From: Gaetbulibacter saemankumensis DSM 17032 | GTDB taxonomy: Bacteria; Bacteroidota; Bacteroidia; Flavobacteriales; Flavobacteriaceae | Length of the DNA: 64,000 bases | Assembly (NCBI RefSeq): GCF_000425645.1 | Contig: NZ_KE384430.1 | Location: 124,001 to 188,000 of the forward strand | Reading direction: 5' to 3' | Shown: piece by piece, positions 9,441-19,530 of the stretch | Layout of the letters: every line of letters starts with the position of its first letter | Numbering within the stretch: the stretch's first letter is position 1 | Notes under the pieces: generated by a model | The model's database searches: none | What the model was told of the DNA's origin: nothing | Seen by the model: only the letters and a program-made list of their open reading frames with translations | Translations under genes and position numbers: made by a program

Positions 9441-12131
9441 GTGAAAAAGGCACTTAAAATATTCGGAATTTCAATATTAATCATATTAGCGCTTCTTATT
9501 GCGCTGCCGTTAGCATTTCAATCTCAAATACAACATTTAGTAAAACAATTTATTAATGATAACCTAAACGCCAAAGTTGAGTTTAGCAATGTTAATTTAA
9601 GTTTTATAAAGAATTTCCCAAAAGCACATGTGGGTATCGATGATTTAATGATTACAAATTTTGAACCTTTTAAGGATGAAAAGTTTATTAGCGTAAAAAA
9701 CATAGCCTTTTCCATGTCATTAAAAGAATTATTCAAAAGTGAAAGTGATGGGCCTTTGGCTATAAACACCTTTACGATTGATGAAGCTGAAATCACTCTG
9801 AAAACAGACAGTTTAGGCCGAGTTAACTACGATATAGCAAAATCAAGCAACACAAGTGAACCTGAAGAAAGTGAACAATCGGGAGGATTTTCGTTTGATA
9901 TAGAAAATTACGGCATTAGCAATAGTACTTTTATTTACATTGATGACGGCTCAAAAACTGAAATGCGCATTTCCGAATTAAATCATACTGGGAATGGCTC
10001 CTTTTCTGCTGACACATCCATTTTAGATACAAAAACCAGTGCCAATGTTAGCGTTTCAATAGATAACACTGAATATTTAAAAAATAATTCCATAAAATTA
10101 GACGCGCTTATCGAACTTGATTTAGAAAACAACAAATATAGCTTTAAGGAAAACACTGGTTTCATCAACAAGCTACCTTTAAAATTTGATGGTTATATAC
10201 GATTATTTGACGACGGCCAAGAGGTCGATATTACTTTTGAAAATCCCGAATCCAATTTCAAAAATTTCTTAGCTCTTATCCCTGAAGTCTATTCTAAAAG
10301 TATTGAAGGTGTAGAAACCACTGGAGATTTTAAAGTTAAAGGCCTTATTAAAGGTAAAATTACCGAAACAACCATTCCTACATTCGATATTCAAATCACA
10401 TCGAACAAAGCCTCCTTTAAATATCCTGATCTTCCAAAACGTGTGGATAACATAGTAATTAACACCTCTATAAAAAACAGTACAGGGCTGGCGGACGATA
10501 CTCATATAGACTTAAACACACTAAATTTTAAAATTGATCAAGATGTGTTTAAATCATCTGCCTCTATAAGTAACATCACATCAAACATGTTTGTAAAAGC
10601 TCATATAGATGGTGTTTTAAATTTAGCCAACCTAAAACAAGCCTATCCTATAGAGCTCGATCAGGAATTAAGTGGTATCCTAAAAGCCAAGCTTTCTACA
10701 GCTTTTGATATGAACGCTATAGAAACTAGTAATTATGCACGAATTAAAAATAACGGTTCGGCTAGTGTTAGTAATTTCGTATTTGCTTCGAAAGATGTTG
10801 TAAACCCTATACACATTACAAATGCTGAGATTAGTTTTAACCCGCAAACCGTTTCATTAAATTCATTCGAGGCCAAATCAGGTGATAGCGATATTAATGC
10901 CAATGGAACTATTAATAACCTTATAGGATTTTTAGTTAGCAACAATACACTTCAAGGAAATTTTAATTTAAAATCGACGCTTTTTAAAGTAAGTGATTTT
11001 ATGGTTGACAACAATGAAACAGAAGAAACCGAAACACAAAAAGAATCTACAGAAACCTCAGAATCTTTAAAAATCCCAGCTTTTTTAGATTGTACCATAA
11101 ACGCACAGGCCAATCAGGTAGTTTACGACAATTTAAATCTGAAAGACGTAAAAGGCACACTCATAATAAAAGATCAACAAGTATCTTTAACCAATTTAAC
11201 TTCACATATTTTTAATGGAGCCTTGGCCGTTGCCGGAAATGTTTCAACAAAAAACAACACCCCAAATTTTAATTTAAATTTAGACATAAATGGTTTTGAC
11301 GTTGCACAATCTTTTAAAGGCTTAGAATTGCTTCAAAATCTAGCACCGATAGCTAATTTAATTCAAGGAACTTTAAATTCAACACTTAATTTAAGTGGCG
11401 ATTTAACAAAAGATTTCACACCTAATTTAAGTTCTATGTCTGGGAATGCCTTAGCTGAATTATTAACAACCAGCATCAGTCCAGACCAAAGCGCAGCATT
11501 AAGTAAACTGGATAACACATTCAATTTTATCGACTTTAAAAAATTGAATTTAAAAGATATAAAAACAAAATTTGAATTTGCAGAAGGTAAAGTAAATGTG
11601 AAACCATTTCAAATTAAATACGAAGACATCACCATTGATGTTTCCGGTTCTCACGGGTTCGACGAAACCATGGATTATAATGCTGTATTTAATGTGCCTG
11701 CAAAATATTTAGGCAGCGATATTAATCAGCTAATAGCTAAAATAGATAGCGAAGAAGCTAAAAACATTTCGATTCCGGTTACAGCAAATATTACTGGCAG
11801 TTTCAACAACCCAAATGTAAAAACAGATTTATCCAGTGGGGTTTCTAATTTAAGTAAACAATTGGTTGAAATTCAAAAACAAAAACTTTTAAACCAAGGA
11901 AAATCGCAAGCTGAAGATTTACTCGGGAATTTAATAAAAGGAAATAACACAAAAACTGACTCAACCAGGGAGGAACAAAACAAAAACACCAAAAATGTTA
12001 TTACTGATATATTAGGTAACAATCAGAACCAAACCGACTCGACAAAAACGGATGCCACTACAAATACTGTAAAAAATGCCCTTGGTGGTTTACTGGGTAA
12101 AAAGAAAAAAACACAGGATACTATTAAGTAA
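9441..12131 (+). CDS. AsmA-family envelope protein
   Basis: Large protein anchored by one N-terminal helix (residues 7-27), the rest periplasmic. The motif after the anchor, NAKVEFSNVNLSFIKNFP, and the C-terminal repeat region that includes YEDITIDVSGSHG and DYNAVFNVPAKYLG, are typical of AsmA/AsmA2 proteins. These belong to the repeating-beta-groove bridge class, thought to move phospholipid between membranes or to help outer-membrane assembly. The 896-residue length is usual for Bacteroidota members. It has an acidic Thr/Glu/Ser linker at about 520-545 and a Lys/Asn/Thr-rich tail ending in KKKKTQDTIK. Start codon is GTG at 9441; no in-frame ATG gives a better signal anchor. Confidence 0.85.
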   Translation: MKKALKIFGISILIILALLIALPLAFQSQIQHLVKQFINDNLNAKVEFSNVNLSFIKNFPKAHVGIDDLMITNFEPFKDEKFISVKNIAFSMSLKELFKSESDGPLAINTFTIDEAEITLKTDSLGRVNYDIAKSSNTSEPEESEQSGGFSFDIENYGISNSTFIYIDDGSKTEMRISELNHTGNGSFSADTSILDTKTSANVSVSIDNTEYLKNNSIKLDALIELDLENNKYSFKENTGFINKLPLKFDGYIRLFDDGQEVDITFENPESNFKNFLALIPEVYSKSIEGVETTGDFKVKGLIKGKITETTIPTFDIQITSNKASFKYPDLPKRVDNIVINTSIKNSTGLADDTHIDLNTLNFKIDQDVFKSSASISNITSNMFVKAHIDGVLNLANLKQAYPIELDQELSGILKAKLSTAFDMNAIETSNYARIKNNGSASVSNFVFASKDVVNPIHITNAEISFNPQTVSLNSFEAKSGDSDINANGTINNLIGFLVSNNTLQGNFNLKSTLFKVSDFMVDNNETEETETQKESTETSESLKIPAFLDCTINAQANQVVYDNLNLKDVKGTLIIKDQQVSLTNLTSHIFNGALAVAGNVSTKNNTPNFNLNLDINGFDVAQSFKGLELLQNLAPIANLIQGTLNSTLNLSGDLTKDFTPNLSSMSGNALAELLTTSISPDQSAALSKLDNTFNFIDFKKLNLKDIKTKFEFAEGKVNVKPFQIKYEDITIDVSGSHGFDETMDYNAVFNVPAKYLGSDINQLIAKIDSEEAKNISIPVTANITGSFNNPNVKTDLSSGVSNLSKQLVEIQKQKLLNQGKSQAEDLLGNLIKGNNTKTDSTREEQNKNTKNVITDILGNNQNQTDSTKTDATTNTVKNALGGLLGKKKKTQDTIK

Positions 12132-12242
12132 CATTTTGTAAATCAATATCTATTTTTTAAAAAAGACGTCCAATAATTAGGTTTTTCGAATAAAAAAGTT
12201 AAGTTATAACCAAGTTTAACTTAAAACCAGAACAAGGCGTAC

Positions 12243-13106
12243 ATGCGGCAACTAAAAATTACGAAGCAGGTTACCAATAGGGAATCAAAATCTTTAGATA
12301 AATATTTACAAGACATTAGCAAAATACCACTGATAACCGCTGAGGAAGAAGTCGAATTAGCTCAGAAAATAAAAAAAGGTGATCAAAAAGCATTAGATAA
12401 GTTAACAACGGCGAATTTAAGATTTGTAGTTTCAGTATCTAAGCAATACCAAAATCAAGGCTTAACTTTACCCGATTTAATCAACGAAGGCAATGCTGGC
12501 TTGGTAAAAGCAGCCAAACGATTTGATGAAACACGTGGTTTTAAATTTATCTCTTATGCCGTTTGGTGGATTAGGCAAGCAATTTTACAAGCTTTAGCCG
12601 AACAATCTCGAATTGTTAGACTACCTTTGAACAAAATTGGTTCTATTAATAAAATTAATAAAGCCTATTCGTTTTTAGAACAATCGCACGAACGTGCACC
12701 AAGTGCCGAAGAATTAGCCAGTTCTTTAGATTTAAGTGTTAGTGATGTGAAGCAGTCTATGAAAATTTCGAGTAGACACGTTTCTATGGATGCCCCTTTT
12801 AAAGAAGGAGAAAATTCCAATTTATATGATGTTGTACAGTCTAGCCATACACCACAACCGGATGTTAATTTGATGCAAGACTCGTTAAACACGGAAATAA
12901 ACCGTGCTCTAGATACTTTATCTGAAAAAGAAGCCGAAATTATACGGTATTATTATGGCATAAGTAAAGAGCAATCAATGAGCCTGCAAGAAATAGGCGA
13001 TGCTTTTGGTTTAACTCGAGAGCGGGTAAGACAAATAAAAGAAAAAGGTATTAGACGCTTGCGTCATACCTCGAAAAGTAAAATGTTAAAAACGTATTTA
13101 GGATAA
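12243..13106 (+). CDS. rpoD: Primary sigma factor RpoD (sigma-70, Bacteroidota type)
   Basis: Housekeeping sigma factor. 287 residues with region 1.2 ([20 protein letters not shown]), region 2 ([45 protein letters not shown]), region 3 and region 4 ([22 protein letters not shown]). Region 1.1 and the non-conserved insert of the E. coli protein are missing, which is normal in this phylum. The Bacteroidota factor recognises TTTG around -33 and TAnnTTTG at -7, and boxes of this type appear elsewhere in the window. rpsU follows 31 bp downstream, probably on the same transcript. Confidence 0.96.
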   Translation: MRQLKITKQVTNRESKSLDKYLQDISKIPLITAEEEVELAQKIKKGDQKALDKLTTANLRFVVSVSKQYQNQGLTLPDLINEGNAGLVKAAKRFDETRGFKFISYAVWWIRQAILQALAEQSRIVRLPLNKIGSINKINKAYSFLEQSHERAPSAEELASSLDLSVSDVKQSMKISSRHVSMDAPFKEGENSNLYDVVQSSHTPQPDVNLMQDSLNTEINRALDTLSEKEAEIIRYYYGISKEQSMSLQEIGDAFGLTRERVRQIKEKGIRRLRHTSKSKMLKTYLG

Positions 13107-13137
13107 TCCTAAAACAAATCTGAATTAATTTATATAT

Positions 13138-13332
13138 ATGTTAAAAATTATTGTAAAAGACGGCGAGAATATAGAACGTGCCTTAAAACGTTACAAAAGA
13201 AAACACAGAAATATTAAAGTGATGCAGAACCTGAGAGATGGTCAGTTTTTCACGAAACCCTCTGTAAAAAGACGTCGCCAAATCCAAAAAGCGGCTTACA
13301 TTCAAAATCTTAGAGACCAAGAAGATATTTAA
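13138..13332 (+). CDS. rpsU: Ribosomal protein bS21
   Basis: Small-subunit protein near the platform and the 3' end of 16S rRNA. 64 residues, basic; the start MLKIIVKDGENIERALKRYK and the RRRQIQKAAY segment are typical. In Bacteroidota ribosomes bS21, with bS18 and bS6, sequesters the anti-Shine-Dalgarno sequence, and rpsU itself often carries a strong Shine-Dalgarno for autogenous control. Here the 25 nt before the ATG at 13138 are AT-rich with no purine-rich element. A strong hairpin terminator follows 14 nt after the stop. Confidence 0.97.
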   Translation: MLKIIVKDGENIERALKRYKRKHRNIKVMQNLRDGQFFTKPSVKRRRQIQKAAYIQNLRDQEDI

Positions 13333-13346
13333 TTTTTCTATATAAC

Positions 13347-13390
13347 CCCCGATAACCATTAACTTGTTATCGGGGCTCTATTCCTTTTTT
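13347..13390 (+). terminator. Terminator of the rpoD-rpsU unit
   Basis: A perfect 10-bp GC-containing stem (13347-13356 with 13366-13375, CCCCGATAAC / GTTATCGGGG), 9-nt loop, then a T run at 13384-13390. It lies between convergent rpsU and the DUF2797 gene and could also work weakly in the other direction. Confidence 0.82.
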
Positions 13391-14184
13391 TAGTTGATTG
13401 TAATACTAACAACTAATCCTTCGTTCGCACGAACATTAAACACCGTATTATCTTCAAAAATTAAATACTGCCCTTTCACGCCTACTAATTTCCCCGTGTA
13501 TAATTGTTCCTTTATTAAATTTAAACTTTTTGGTTTATCTGGATATTTATGAACCGGAAAATCTAGGTTGGTTTCTGTATTATTTTCAATAAAATATTCC
13601 ATGACTTCCTCAGGAATGTATTGTTTTAAATTGTCGCGCCAGGTCATTAAATTTTCATCTTCAATATCATTCTTCAGCATTTTACGCCAATTGGTTTTAT
13701 CTGCCACATGATCTTTTAATGCAACCTCCGTGATACCAGCTAAGTACCGATTGGGCACCTCAACAATTTCAATGGCTTCATGAGCACCTTGATCAATCCA
13801 GCGAGTAGGTATCTGAGATTTTCTGGTTACCCCAACTTTTACATTGCTAGAATTGGCAAGATACACAATATGGGGCTGTAACTGCACCTTTTTTTCATAT
13901 TCTAAATCACGATCTTCTTTTCCTAAATGAGCCGTACTTAATTCGGGACGCATAATCCAATCGGCCGCCTGTGGAATCTCAAAAAAGCAACTTTTGCAAA
14001 ACCCTTGACGATAGATTTGCTTATCCAATCGGCAGTTTAAACATTGATATTTAACAAATTGAATTGTTATGGTTTTATCGAGTAATTGGTTTATGTTTAT
14101 AAAATCGTTTTCAAAAACTAAATAGTACTCTATAGGTTGTGAAAACTCCGTTTCCATTTTTGTTAAAACGCCTTGGTAGGTCAT
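13390..14184 (-). CDS. DUF2797 protein with zinc-binding cysteines
   Basis: Member of the uncharacterised DUF2797 family; no function is established. Four cysteines in the N-terminal part (C48, C51, C63, C66; CLNC...CKSC) look like a zinc knuckle. The middle segment PHIVYLANSSNVKVGVTR...RWIDQGA has the pattern of a GIY-YIG-like fold (hydrophobic strand, K-V-G-V-T-R, then R-W-x-x-Q-G-A), but I cannot tell whether it is a nuclease. 264 residues. Convergent with rpsU and divergent from the GH3 gene with 42 bp between. Family members are widespread in Bacteroidota and archaea as single-copy genes. Confidence 0.72.
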   Translation of the reverse strand: MTYQGVLTKMETEFSQPIEYYLVFENDFININQLLDKTITIQFVKYQCLNCRLDKQIYRQGFCKSCFFEIPQAADWIMRPELSTAHLGKEDRDLEYEKKVQLQPHIVYLANSSNVKVGVTRKSQIPTRWIDQGAHEAIEIVEVPNRYLAGITEVALKDHVADKTNWRKMLKNDIEDENLMTWRDNLKQYIPEEVMEYFIENNTETNLDFPVHKYPDKPKSLNLIKEQLYTGKLVGVKGQYLIFEDNTVFNVRANEGLVVSITIN

Positions 14185-14226
14185 GAAAAAAAGTATTATT
14201 TTTAAAAAAATAAAGATAAAATAAAT

Positions 14227-15780
14227 ATGCCAATACCTATAGTAAATTCGATTGCTTCTTGGTTTCTAAAAAAACGTTTTCATCAAATTGAATTATTTCT
14301 AAAATACCCTAATGAAGTACAAAATGAATTACTATTTAGCCTTATAGACATAGCCAAAGACACTGAATTTGGAAGAAAATATGACTTCGCATCCATAAAG
14401 AGTTACAAAACATTTTCAGAGCGTATTCCCATAAAAAATTACGATGGCTGGCAAGACGACATTGAACGTTCTATGAATGGTGAAACCAATATTTTTTGGC
14501 CACGCCCTATTAGGTGGTATGCCAAATCTAGTGGGACCACCAGAGCCAAAAGTAAATTTATCCCTGTTAGTGCAGAGTCTTTAGAAGATTGTCACTACGC
14601 TGCTAGCAAAGATTTGCTTTGCATGTATTTAAACAACAACGAAGACTCCCAATTATTTACTGGAAAGAGCTTACGCTTAGGAGGAAGCAAAGAATTATAC
14701 AAAGAAAACGGTATTATCTTTGGAGATCTGTCCGCCATATTAATTGACAACATGCCTTTTTGGGCAGAATTCAGTAGTACACCTAGCAACAAAGTGTCCT
14801 TAATGAGTGACTGGGAACATAAAATGCAGGCTATAGTAAACGAAACAATCAATGAAAATGTCACAAGTCTTGCTGGGGTTCCTTCCTGGATGCTTGTTCT
14901 ACTAAATAATGTTTTAGAAACTACAGGAAAACAAAATCTGCACGACATATGGCCCAATCTGGAAGTCTATTTTCATGGAGGCGTAAGTTTTACTCCTTAT
15001 GTGAATCAATATAAAAAGATTCTACCTAGAAAAGACTTTAAATATTACGAAACCTATAATGCCTCCGAAGGATTCTTTGCTATTCAGGATCAAAACAACT
15101 CCAACGAATTACTTTTGATGCTTGATTATGGTATCTTTTACGAATTTATTCCTATGGATACCTATGGAAGTTCTGAAGAGAAAGCCATTCCGTTAAGTGA
15201 AGTGAAACTCAATGTGAATTATGCTGTGATTATCACAACTAATGCCGGTTTATGGCGTTATAAAATTGGGGATACGGTAAGATTTACTTCATTAAGTCCA
15301 TACCGAATTAAAATTTCCGGAAGAACAAAACATCATATTAATGTTTTTGGTGAGGAACTTATTATTGAAAATGCGGAAGAAGCTCTAAAGAAGGTTTGTA
15401 AACGAACTCGATCTGAAATTGTTGACTATACAGCAGCTCCTATTTTTATGGAAGGCAAAGAAAAAGGCGCTCATGAATGGCTGATTGAATTTAAAAAACC
15501 ACCTAAAGACATTCACTATTTTAATGAACTTTTCGATAATGCGTTAAAAGCTTTAAATTCAGATTACGAAGCAAAACGCTACAACAACATAACGCTAAAC
15601 AAACCAAAAATTCATATGGCTCGTAAAAATTTATTTTACGACTGGTTAAAACAAAACAATAAATTAGGTGGGCAACACAAAATACCACGACTTTCGAATA
15701 CCCGTAATTACATGGATGAATTACTTCTTTTAAACATTTCGCATGAAAATCCGATTAACGGAAACAAGCTTAGTTTTTAA
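14227..15780 (+). CDS. GH3-family acyl-acid-amido synthetase
   Basis: Homologue of plant GH3 proteins (JAR1 and indole-3-acetate amido synthetases), which adenylate a carboxylic acid and join it to an amino acid. The three ATP/AMP motifs are visible: YAKSSGTTRAKSKFIPVS at about residues 98-115, the TYNASEGFFAIQDQ motif near 278, and GLWRYKIGDTVRF followed by ISGRTKHHINVFGEELIIENAEE in the second half. Its 517 residues are close to the family norm but on the short side of plant enzymes. Bacterial members are common in Bacteroidota, with unknown substrates. Single-gene unit bounded by a strong terminator. Confidence 0.88.
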   Translation: MPIPIVNSIASWFLKKRFHQIELFLKYPNEVQNELLFSLIDIAKDTEFGRKYDFASIKSYKTFSERIPIKNYDGWQDDIERSMNGETNIFWPRPIRWYAKSSGTTRAKSKFIPVSAESLEDCHYAASKDLLCMYLNNNEDSQLFTGKSLRLGGSKELYKENGIIFGDLSAILIDNMPFWAEFSSTPSNKVSLMSDWEHKMQAIVNETINENVTSLAGVPSWMLVLLNNVLETTGKQNLHDIWPNLEVYFHGGVSFTPYVNQYKKILPRKDFKYYETYNASEGFFAIQDQNNSNELLLMLDYGIFYEFIPMDTYGSSEEKAIPLSEVKLNVNYAVIITTNAGLWRYKIGDTVRFTSLSPYRIKISGRTKHHINVFGEELIIENAEEALKKVCKRTRSEIVDYTAAPIFMEGKEKGAHEWLIEFKKPPKDIHYFNELFDNALKALNSDYEAKRYNNITLNKPKIHMARKNLFYDWLKQNNKLGGQHKIPRLSNTRNYMDELLLLNISHENPINGNKLSF

Positions 15781-15921
15781 ACGAGTATTTCGTCTAATAA
15801 TCTAAAAGCTTATAAATTGGTTTTGTGATAAATTTATTTCCACATACATTTACTTCACAATAAAAAATTCAGGTAGATTTTCGTAATGTCCTTTATTAAT
15901 TAATATCCATTATAAAACAAA

Positions 15922-15950
15922 AAAACCACGTTTTTTACGTGGTTTTTTTT
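15922..15950. terminator. Bidirectional terminator between GH3 gene and clpX
   Basis: Stem AAAACCACGT (15922-15931) with ACGTGGTTTT (15937-15946), 5-nt T loop, flanked by T runs in both reading directions. It serves the GH3 gene on the plus strand and clpX on the minus strand. Confidence 0.85.
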
Positions 15951-15969
15951 ATTAATGTAATAACTTATT

Positions 15970-17202
15970 TTAAGAAACTGCTTTTAGTTTTTTCAAGGTT
16001 ATTTTTGTTAACTTTTCTTCGGCATATGCTTTGGTAACATTCAAGGCTTTATCATCACTACTTGGCATTTCAAACATAGCATCGGTTAAAATTTCTTCAC
16101 ACAAAGAGCGTAGACCTCGAGCTCCTAATTTATATTCAATAGCCTTATCAACGATATAATCTAAGGCTCCATTCGTAATAGAGAATTCAACCTCATCCAT
16201 TTCAAACAACTTCTTATATTGCTTAATAATCGCATTTTTGGGCTCGGTTAAAATAGCTCTTAAAGTTTTAGCGTCTAAAGGATCCATATGCGTTAACACT
16301 GGTAAACGTCCAATAATTTCAGGTATTAAACCAAAATCTTTTAAATCTCTAGGGATAATATATTGCAGTAAGTTATTTTGATCTACCACATCTTCTGAGA
16401 TAGATGCACTATACCCAACGGCCTGCATATTTAATCGTTTAGAGATAACGCGCTCAATACCATCGAAAGCTCCACCTGCTATGAATAAAATATTTTCAGT
16501 ATTCACCTCTATAAATTTCTGATCCGGATGTTTACGACCTCCTTTTGGCGGCACATTAACGACCGTTCCTTCCAAAAGTTTTAACAAAGCCTGCTGCACA
16601 CCTTCACCAGAAACGTCTCGTGTTATCGAGGGATTATCGCTTTTACGAGCAATCTTATCTATTTCATCAATAAATACAATGCCCTTTTCGGCTTTTTCTA
16701 AATTATAATCTGCTGCTTGGAGTAATCTGGTTAAAATACTTTCAACATCTTCACCAACATAACCTGCCTCTGTTAATACAGTAGCATCCACAATTGCTAA
16801 TGGTACATTTAGCATTCTAGCAATGGTTTTAGCCATTAAGGTTTTACCGGTTCCCGTTTGTCCAACCATTATAATATTACTTTTTTGAATATCGATATCG
16901 TCGTTTGAAACGGGTTGTAATAAACGCTTATAGTGGTTGTAAACAGCCACAGACATTACCTTTTTGGTAGTATCCTGACCAATGATATACTCATCTAAGA
17001 ATGTTTTTATTTGCAGTGGTTTACGAAGTTTTAATTCTGCCGATAAATCGCTACTGTCACTTTGTTTAGATTCTTCCAACACGATACCATGCGCCTGCTC
17101 AATACATCTATCACAGATATGCGCATCTAACCCCGCTATTAATAAATTTGTTTCTGGTTTTTTACGACCACAAAACGAACATTCTAATTCTTCTTTTGCC
17201 AT
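15970..17202 (-). CDS. clpX: ClpX, ATP-dependent unfoldase subunit of ClpXP
   Basis: AAA+ unfoldase that feeds substrates to ClpP. Residues 8-33 form the C4 zinc domain (C8, C11, C30, C33). Walker A GQTGTGKT is at 114-121, the pore loop GYVG follows the [16 protein letters not shown] segment, Walker B is [12 protein letters not shown], then [18 protein letters not shown] and the sensor region. 410 residues, the standard length. Downstream of clpP in the tig-clpP-clpX order usual for flavobacteria; 74 bp separate the two. Confidence 0.97.
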   Translation of the reverse strand: MAKEELECSFCGRKKPETNLLIAGLDAHICDRCIEQAHGIVLEESKQSDSSDLSAELKLRKPLQIKTFLDEYIIGQDTTKKVMSVAVYNHYKRLLQPVSNDDIDIQKSNIIMVGQTGTGKTLMAKTIARMLNVPLAIVDATVLTEAGYVGEDVESILTRLLQAADYNLEKAEKGIVFIDEIDKIARKSDNPSITRDVSGEGVQQALLKLLEGTVVNVPPKGGRKHPDQKFIEVNTENILFIAGGAFDGIERVISKRLNMQAVGYSASISEDVVDQNNLLQYIIPRDLKDFGLIPEIIGRLPVLTHMDPLDAKTLRAILTEPKNAIIKQYKKLFEMDEVEFSITNGALDYIVDKAIEYKLGARGLRSLCEEILTDAMFEMPSSDDKALNVTKAYAEEKLTKITLKKLKAVS

Positions 17203-17276
17203 TAATCCCTGTTATTATTTTTTGGAAGTTTATGCTATAAAATTCAGTAAAGCAATAACTTAAATTTACAAATTAT

Positions 17277-17951
17277 TTAATTACGAGCCAAAATCTCGTC
17301 AATCATACCGTACTCCTTAGCCTTATCAGCCTTCATCCAGTAATCTCTATCACTATCGGCGTACACTTTGTCGTATTCCTGCCCTGAATGCTTACTTATA
17401 ATATTATAAAGCTCTTCTTTAAGTATTAAAATTTCTCTTGCTGTAATTTCTATATCACTCGCCTGACCTTGCGCACCACCCAATGGTTGATGAATCATTA
17501 CTCGCGAATGCGTTAAACCACTACGTTTTCCTTTAGCACCTGCACATAATAATACCGCCCCCATAGAAGCTGCCATACCAGTACAAATAGTCGCTACATC
17601 TGGCTTAATAAATTGCATGGTATCATAAATACCTAAACCAGCATAAACACTTCCTCCTGGTGAATTAATATAGATTTGAATATCTTTAGAAGCATCTGTA
17701 CTTTCTAAAAACAACAGTTGTGCTTGGATAATGTTAGCCACCTGATCGTTTATACCTGTTCCTAAGAAAATGATACGATCCATCATTAAACGCGAAAACA
17801 CGTCCATAGCGACAGCATTCATTTGACGCTCTTCAATAATGTTTGGTGTTAAATTGGTGGGGTACATACTACTAATAATTTTATTGTAGTAAGTACTGCT
17901 AATTCCTTGATCTTTTATCGCGAATTTCTCAAATTCTTTAGCGTAATTCAT
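17277..17951 (-). CDS. clpP: ClpP protease subunit
   Basis: Serine protease that forms the tetradecameric ClpP chamber. With the start at 17951 ([10 protein letters not shown]) the product has 224 residues, the usual flavobacterial length; the open frame extends 16 codons further upstream but that extension looks unlike protein. Catalytic triad by spacing and motif: S129 in GMAASMG, H154 in MIHQPLGG, D203 in DSDRDYW. Located between tig and clpX, same strand. Confidence 0.97.
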   Translation of the reverse strand: MNYAKEFEKFAIKDQGISSTYYNKIISSMYPTNLTPNIIEERQMNAVAMDVFSRLMMDRIIFLGTGINDQVANIIQAQLLFLESTDASKDIQIYINSPGGSVYAGLGIYDTMQFIKPDVATICTGMAASMGAVLLCAGAKGKRSGLTHSRVMIHQPLGGAQGQASDIEITAREILILKEELYNIISKHSGQEYDKVYADSDRDYWMKADKAKEYGMIDEILARN

Positions 17952-18060
17952 ATTATTATGTCTCTTATTATTAGTTAAACCCTTAATTTTCAACAGCATG
18001 ATAACATAACTGTATTTTCACTGTACTAATTTCGTTAAATATGCTGTGTTTATCAACAAA

Positions 18061-18094
18061 TTAGGCGCTAAATTAAGATTATTTTAGCGCCTAA
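18061..18094 (-). terminator. Hairpin between tig and clpP
   Basis: Perfect 12-bp stem TTAGGCGCTAAA (18061-18072) with TTTAGCGCCTAA (18083-18094), 10-nt loop, 30 nt downstream of the tig stop on the minus strand. The T tract after it is weak (AATTTGTT), and that same stretch (minus 18063-18057) reads TAATTTG, similar to a -7 box. It may be a terminator, a processing site or part of the clpP leader. Confidence 0.6.
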
Positions 18095-18123
18095 ATATAA
18101 GGATTTATTTATTAGTTAAAAGC

Positions 18124-19452
18124 CTATTTATCGCCGTAAACTTCTTTCACAAAGTCTTCATAGCTTAAATCTTTAACTTCAATATTTGCTTTTTCTTTAT
18201 AAAGCTCTAATAACTTCTGACTGATTAATTGCTCAGAAATTCGTCGCGCTTCATCTTGGTTTGATAATACACGAGCAGCAATATCGTCTAATTCTTTTTC
18301 TGAAGGATTCATTTGTCCAAACTGCGCCATTTGAGCCTTGATCATAGTTGTAGTATGACCTTTGATATCTTCCATAGTTACCTGAATACCATTATCAGCG
18401 ATTAATTTACCTTCGATTAATTGGTAACGTAAGCTTTTTTCAGACTTTTCATATTCTTCTTTAGCCTCGTCGCTATCTAATTGCTTCTCGCCTGCAGTTT
18501 GTAACCATTTTTGTAAAAATTCTGCAGGTAAATCGAATTTAGTATTGGCTACCAAATACTCAGTAACATCATTTAAGAATTTTTGGTCTGCTTGTTGTGC
18601 AAATTGCTTTTCAGCGTCTTCTTTAATTTTATCTTTTAATTCAGTTACAGATTTCACAACGTCTTTACCAAAGATTTTATCAAATAATTCTTGATCTAAA
18701 TCTGCTAACTCGCGTGTATTAATTTCTGAAACAGTAAAAGTTACTTCAATATCTAAACCATGAACATCATCATGACCTAATTTTAAAGCATGCATTAATT
18801 CATGCTCATCATCATAAAGTCCTTTAGTTTGAAGTGTAATTACATCGTCAACTTTAGCACCTAAAAATAATTTTTCCGTAGCATCACCCGCAAATTTATC
18901 TAAAGTAAGTGTTACTTTATTTTCAATTTCACGCTCTTCATTTTTGAAAACACCAGTAATTTCGCTGTCTTTTTGAACCTCTGCTTGAGATACTAACTTA
19001 CCATATTGCTTCTGGATATTTTCAACCTGCTCGTCGATCATTTTATCATCAGCAGTGATATTGTACTTAGTAATACCTTCGAAATTTTCTAAACTTACTT
19101 CAAATTCTGGTGCTAAACCTAATTCGAACTCAAAAGAAAAAGTATCAGCATCCCAGTTGATATCATCTTGTTGTTTTGGAAGTGGCTGACCTAACACGTC
19201 TAACTTCTCTTCTGTAAGATATTTATTTAAAGCATCTTGCAATAATTTATTAACCTCGTCTACCAATACTGCCTTTCCGTATTGCTTTTTTACCATTCCC
19301 ATTGGCACATGTCCTTTTCTAAACCCAGGAATGTTAGCTGTTTTACGGTAATCTGACAATATTTTTTCTACTTTATCGCTATAATCTTCTTTTGCGATAT
19401 CTACTTTTACTACAGCATTTAATGCATCAACGTTTTCTCTTGTAATATTCAT
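18124..19452 (-). CDS. tig: Trigger factor
   Basis: Ribosome-bound chaperone and peptidyl-prolyl isomerase for nascent chains. I place the start at 19452 (MNITREN), the conserved flavobacterial N-terminus, not at an ATG ten codons upstream. The ribosome-binding signature GFRKGHVPMGMVKKQYG is present at about residue 45. The middle PPIase domain is divergent, with an insertion-like region HELMHALKLGHDDVHG, and the C-terminal helical arms run to KEVYGDK. 442 residues from this start, normal for the family. First gene of the tig-clpP-clpX group. Confidence 0.95.
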   Translation of the reverse strand: MNITRENVDALNAVVKVDIAKEDYSDKVEKILSDYRKTANIPGFRKGHVPMGMVKKQYGKAVLVDEVNKLLQDALNKYLTEEKLDVLGQPLPKQQDDINWDADTFSFEFELGLAPEFEVSLENFEGITKYNITADDKMIDEQVENIQKQYGKLVSQAEVQKDSEITGVFKNEEREIENKVTLTLDKFAGDATEKLFLGAKVDDVITLQTKGLYDDEHELMHALKLGHDDVHGLDIEVTFTVSEINTRELADLDQELFDKIFGKDVVKSVTELKDKIKEDAEKQFAQQADQKFLNDVTEYLVANTKFDLPAEFLQKWLQTAGEKQLDSDEAKEEYEKSEKSLRYQLIEGKLIADNGIQVTMEDIKGHTTTMIKAQMAQFGQMNPSEKELDDIAARVLSNQDEARRISEQLISQKLLELYKEKANIEVKDLSYEDFVKEVYGDK

Positions 19453-19530
19453 TTTTAAATGATATAAGCCTCTATTAGGCATTTAACAAAATAAGTTTCT
19501 TTTGAAAACTTAAAAATTATGTAACTAAAA

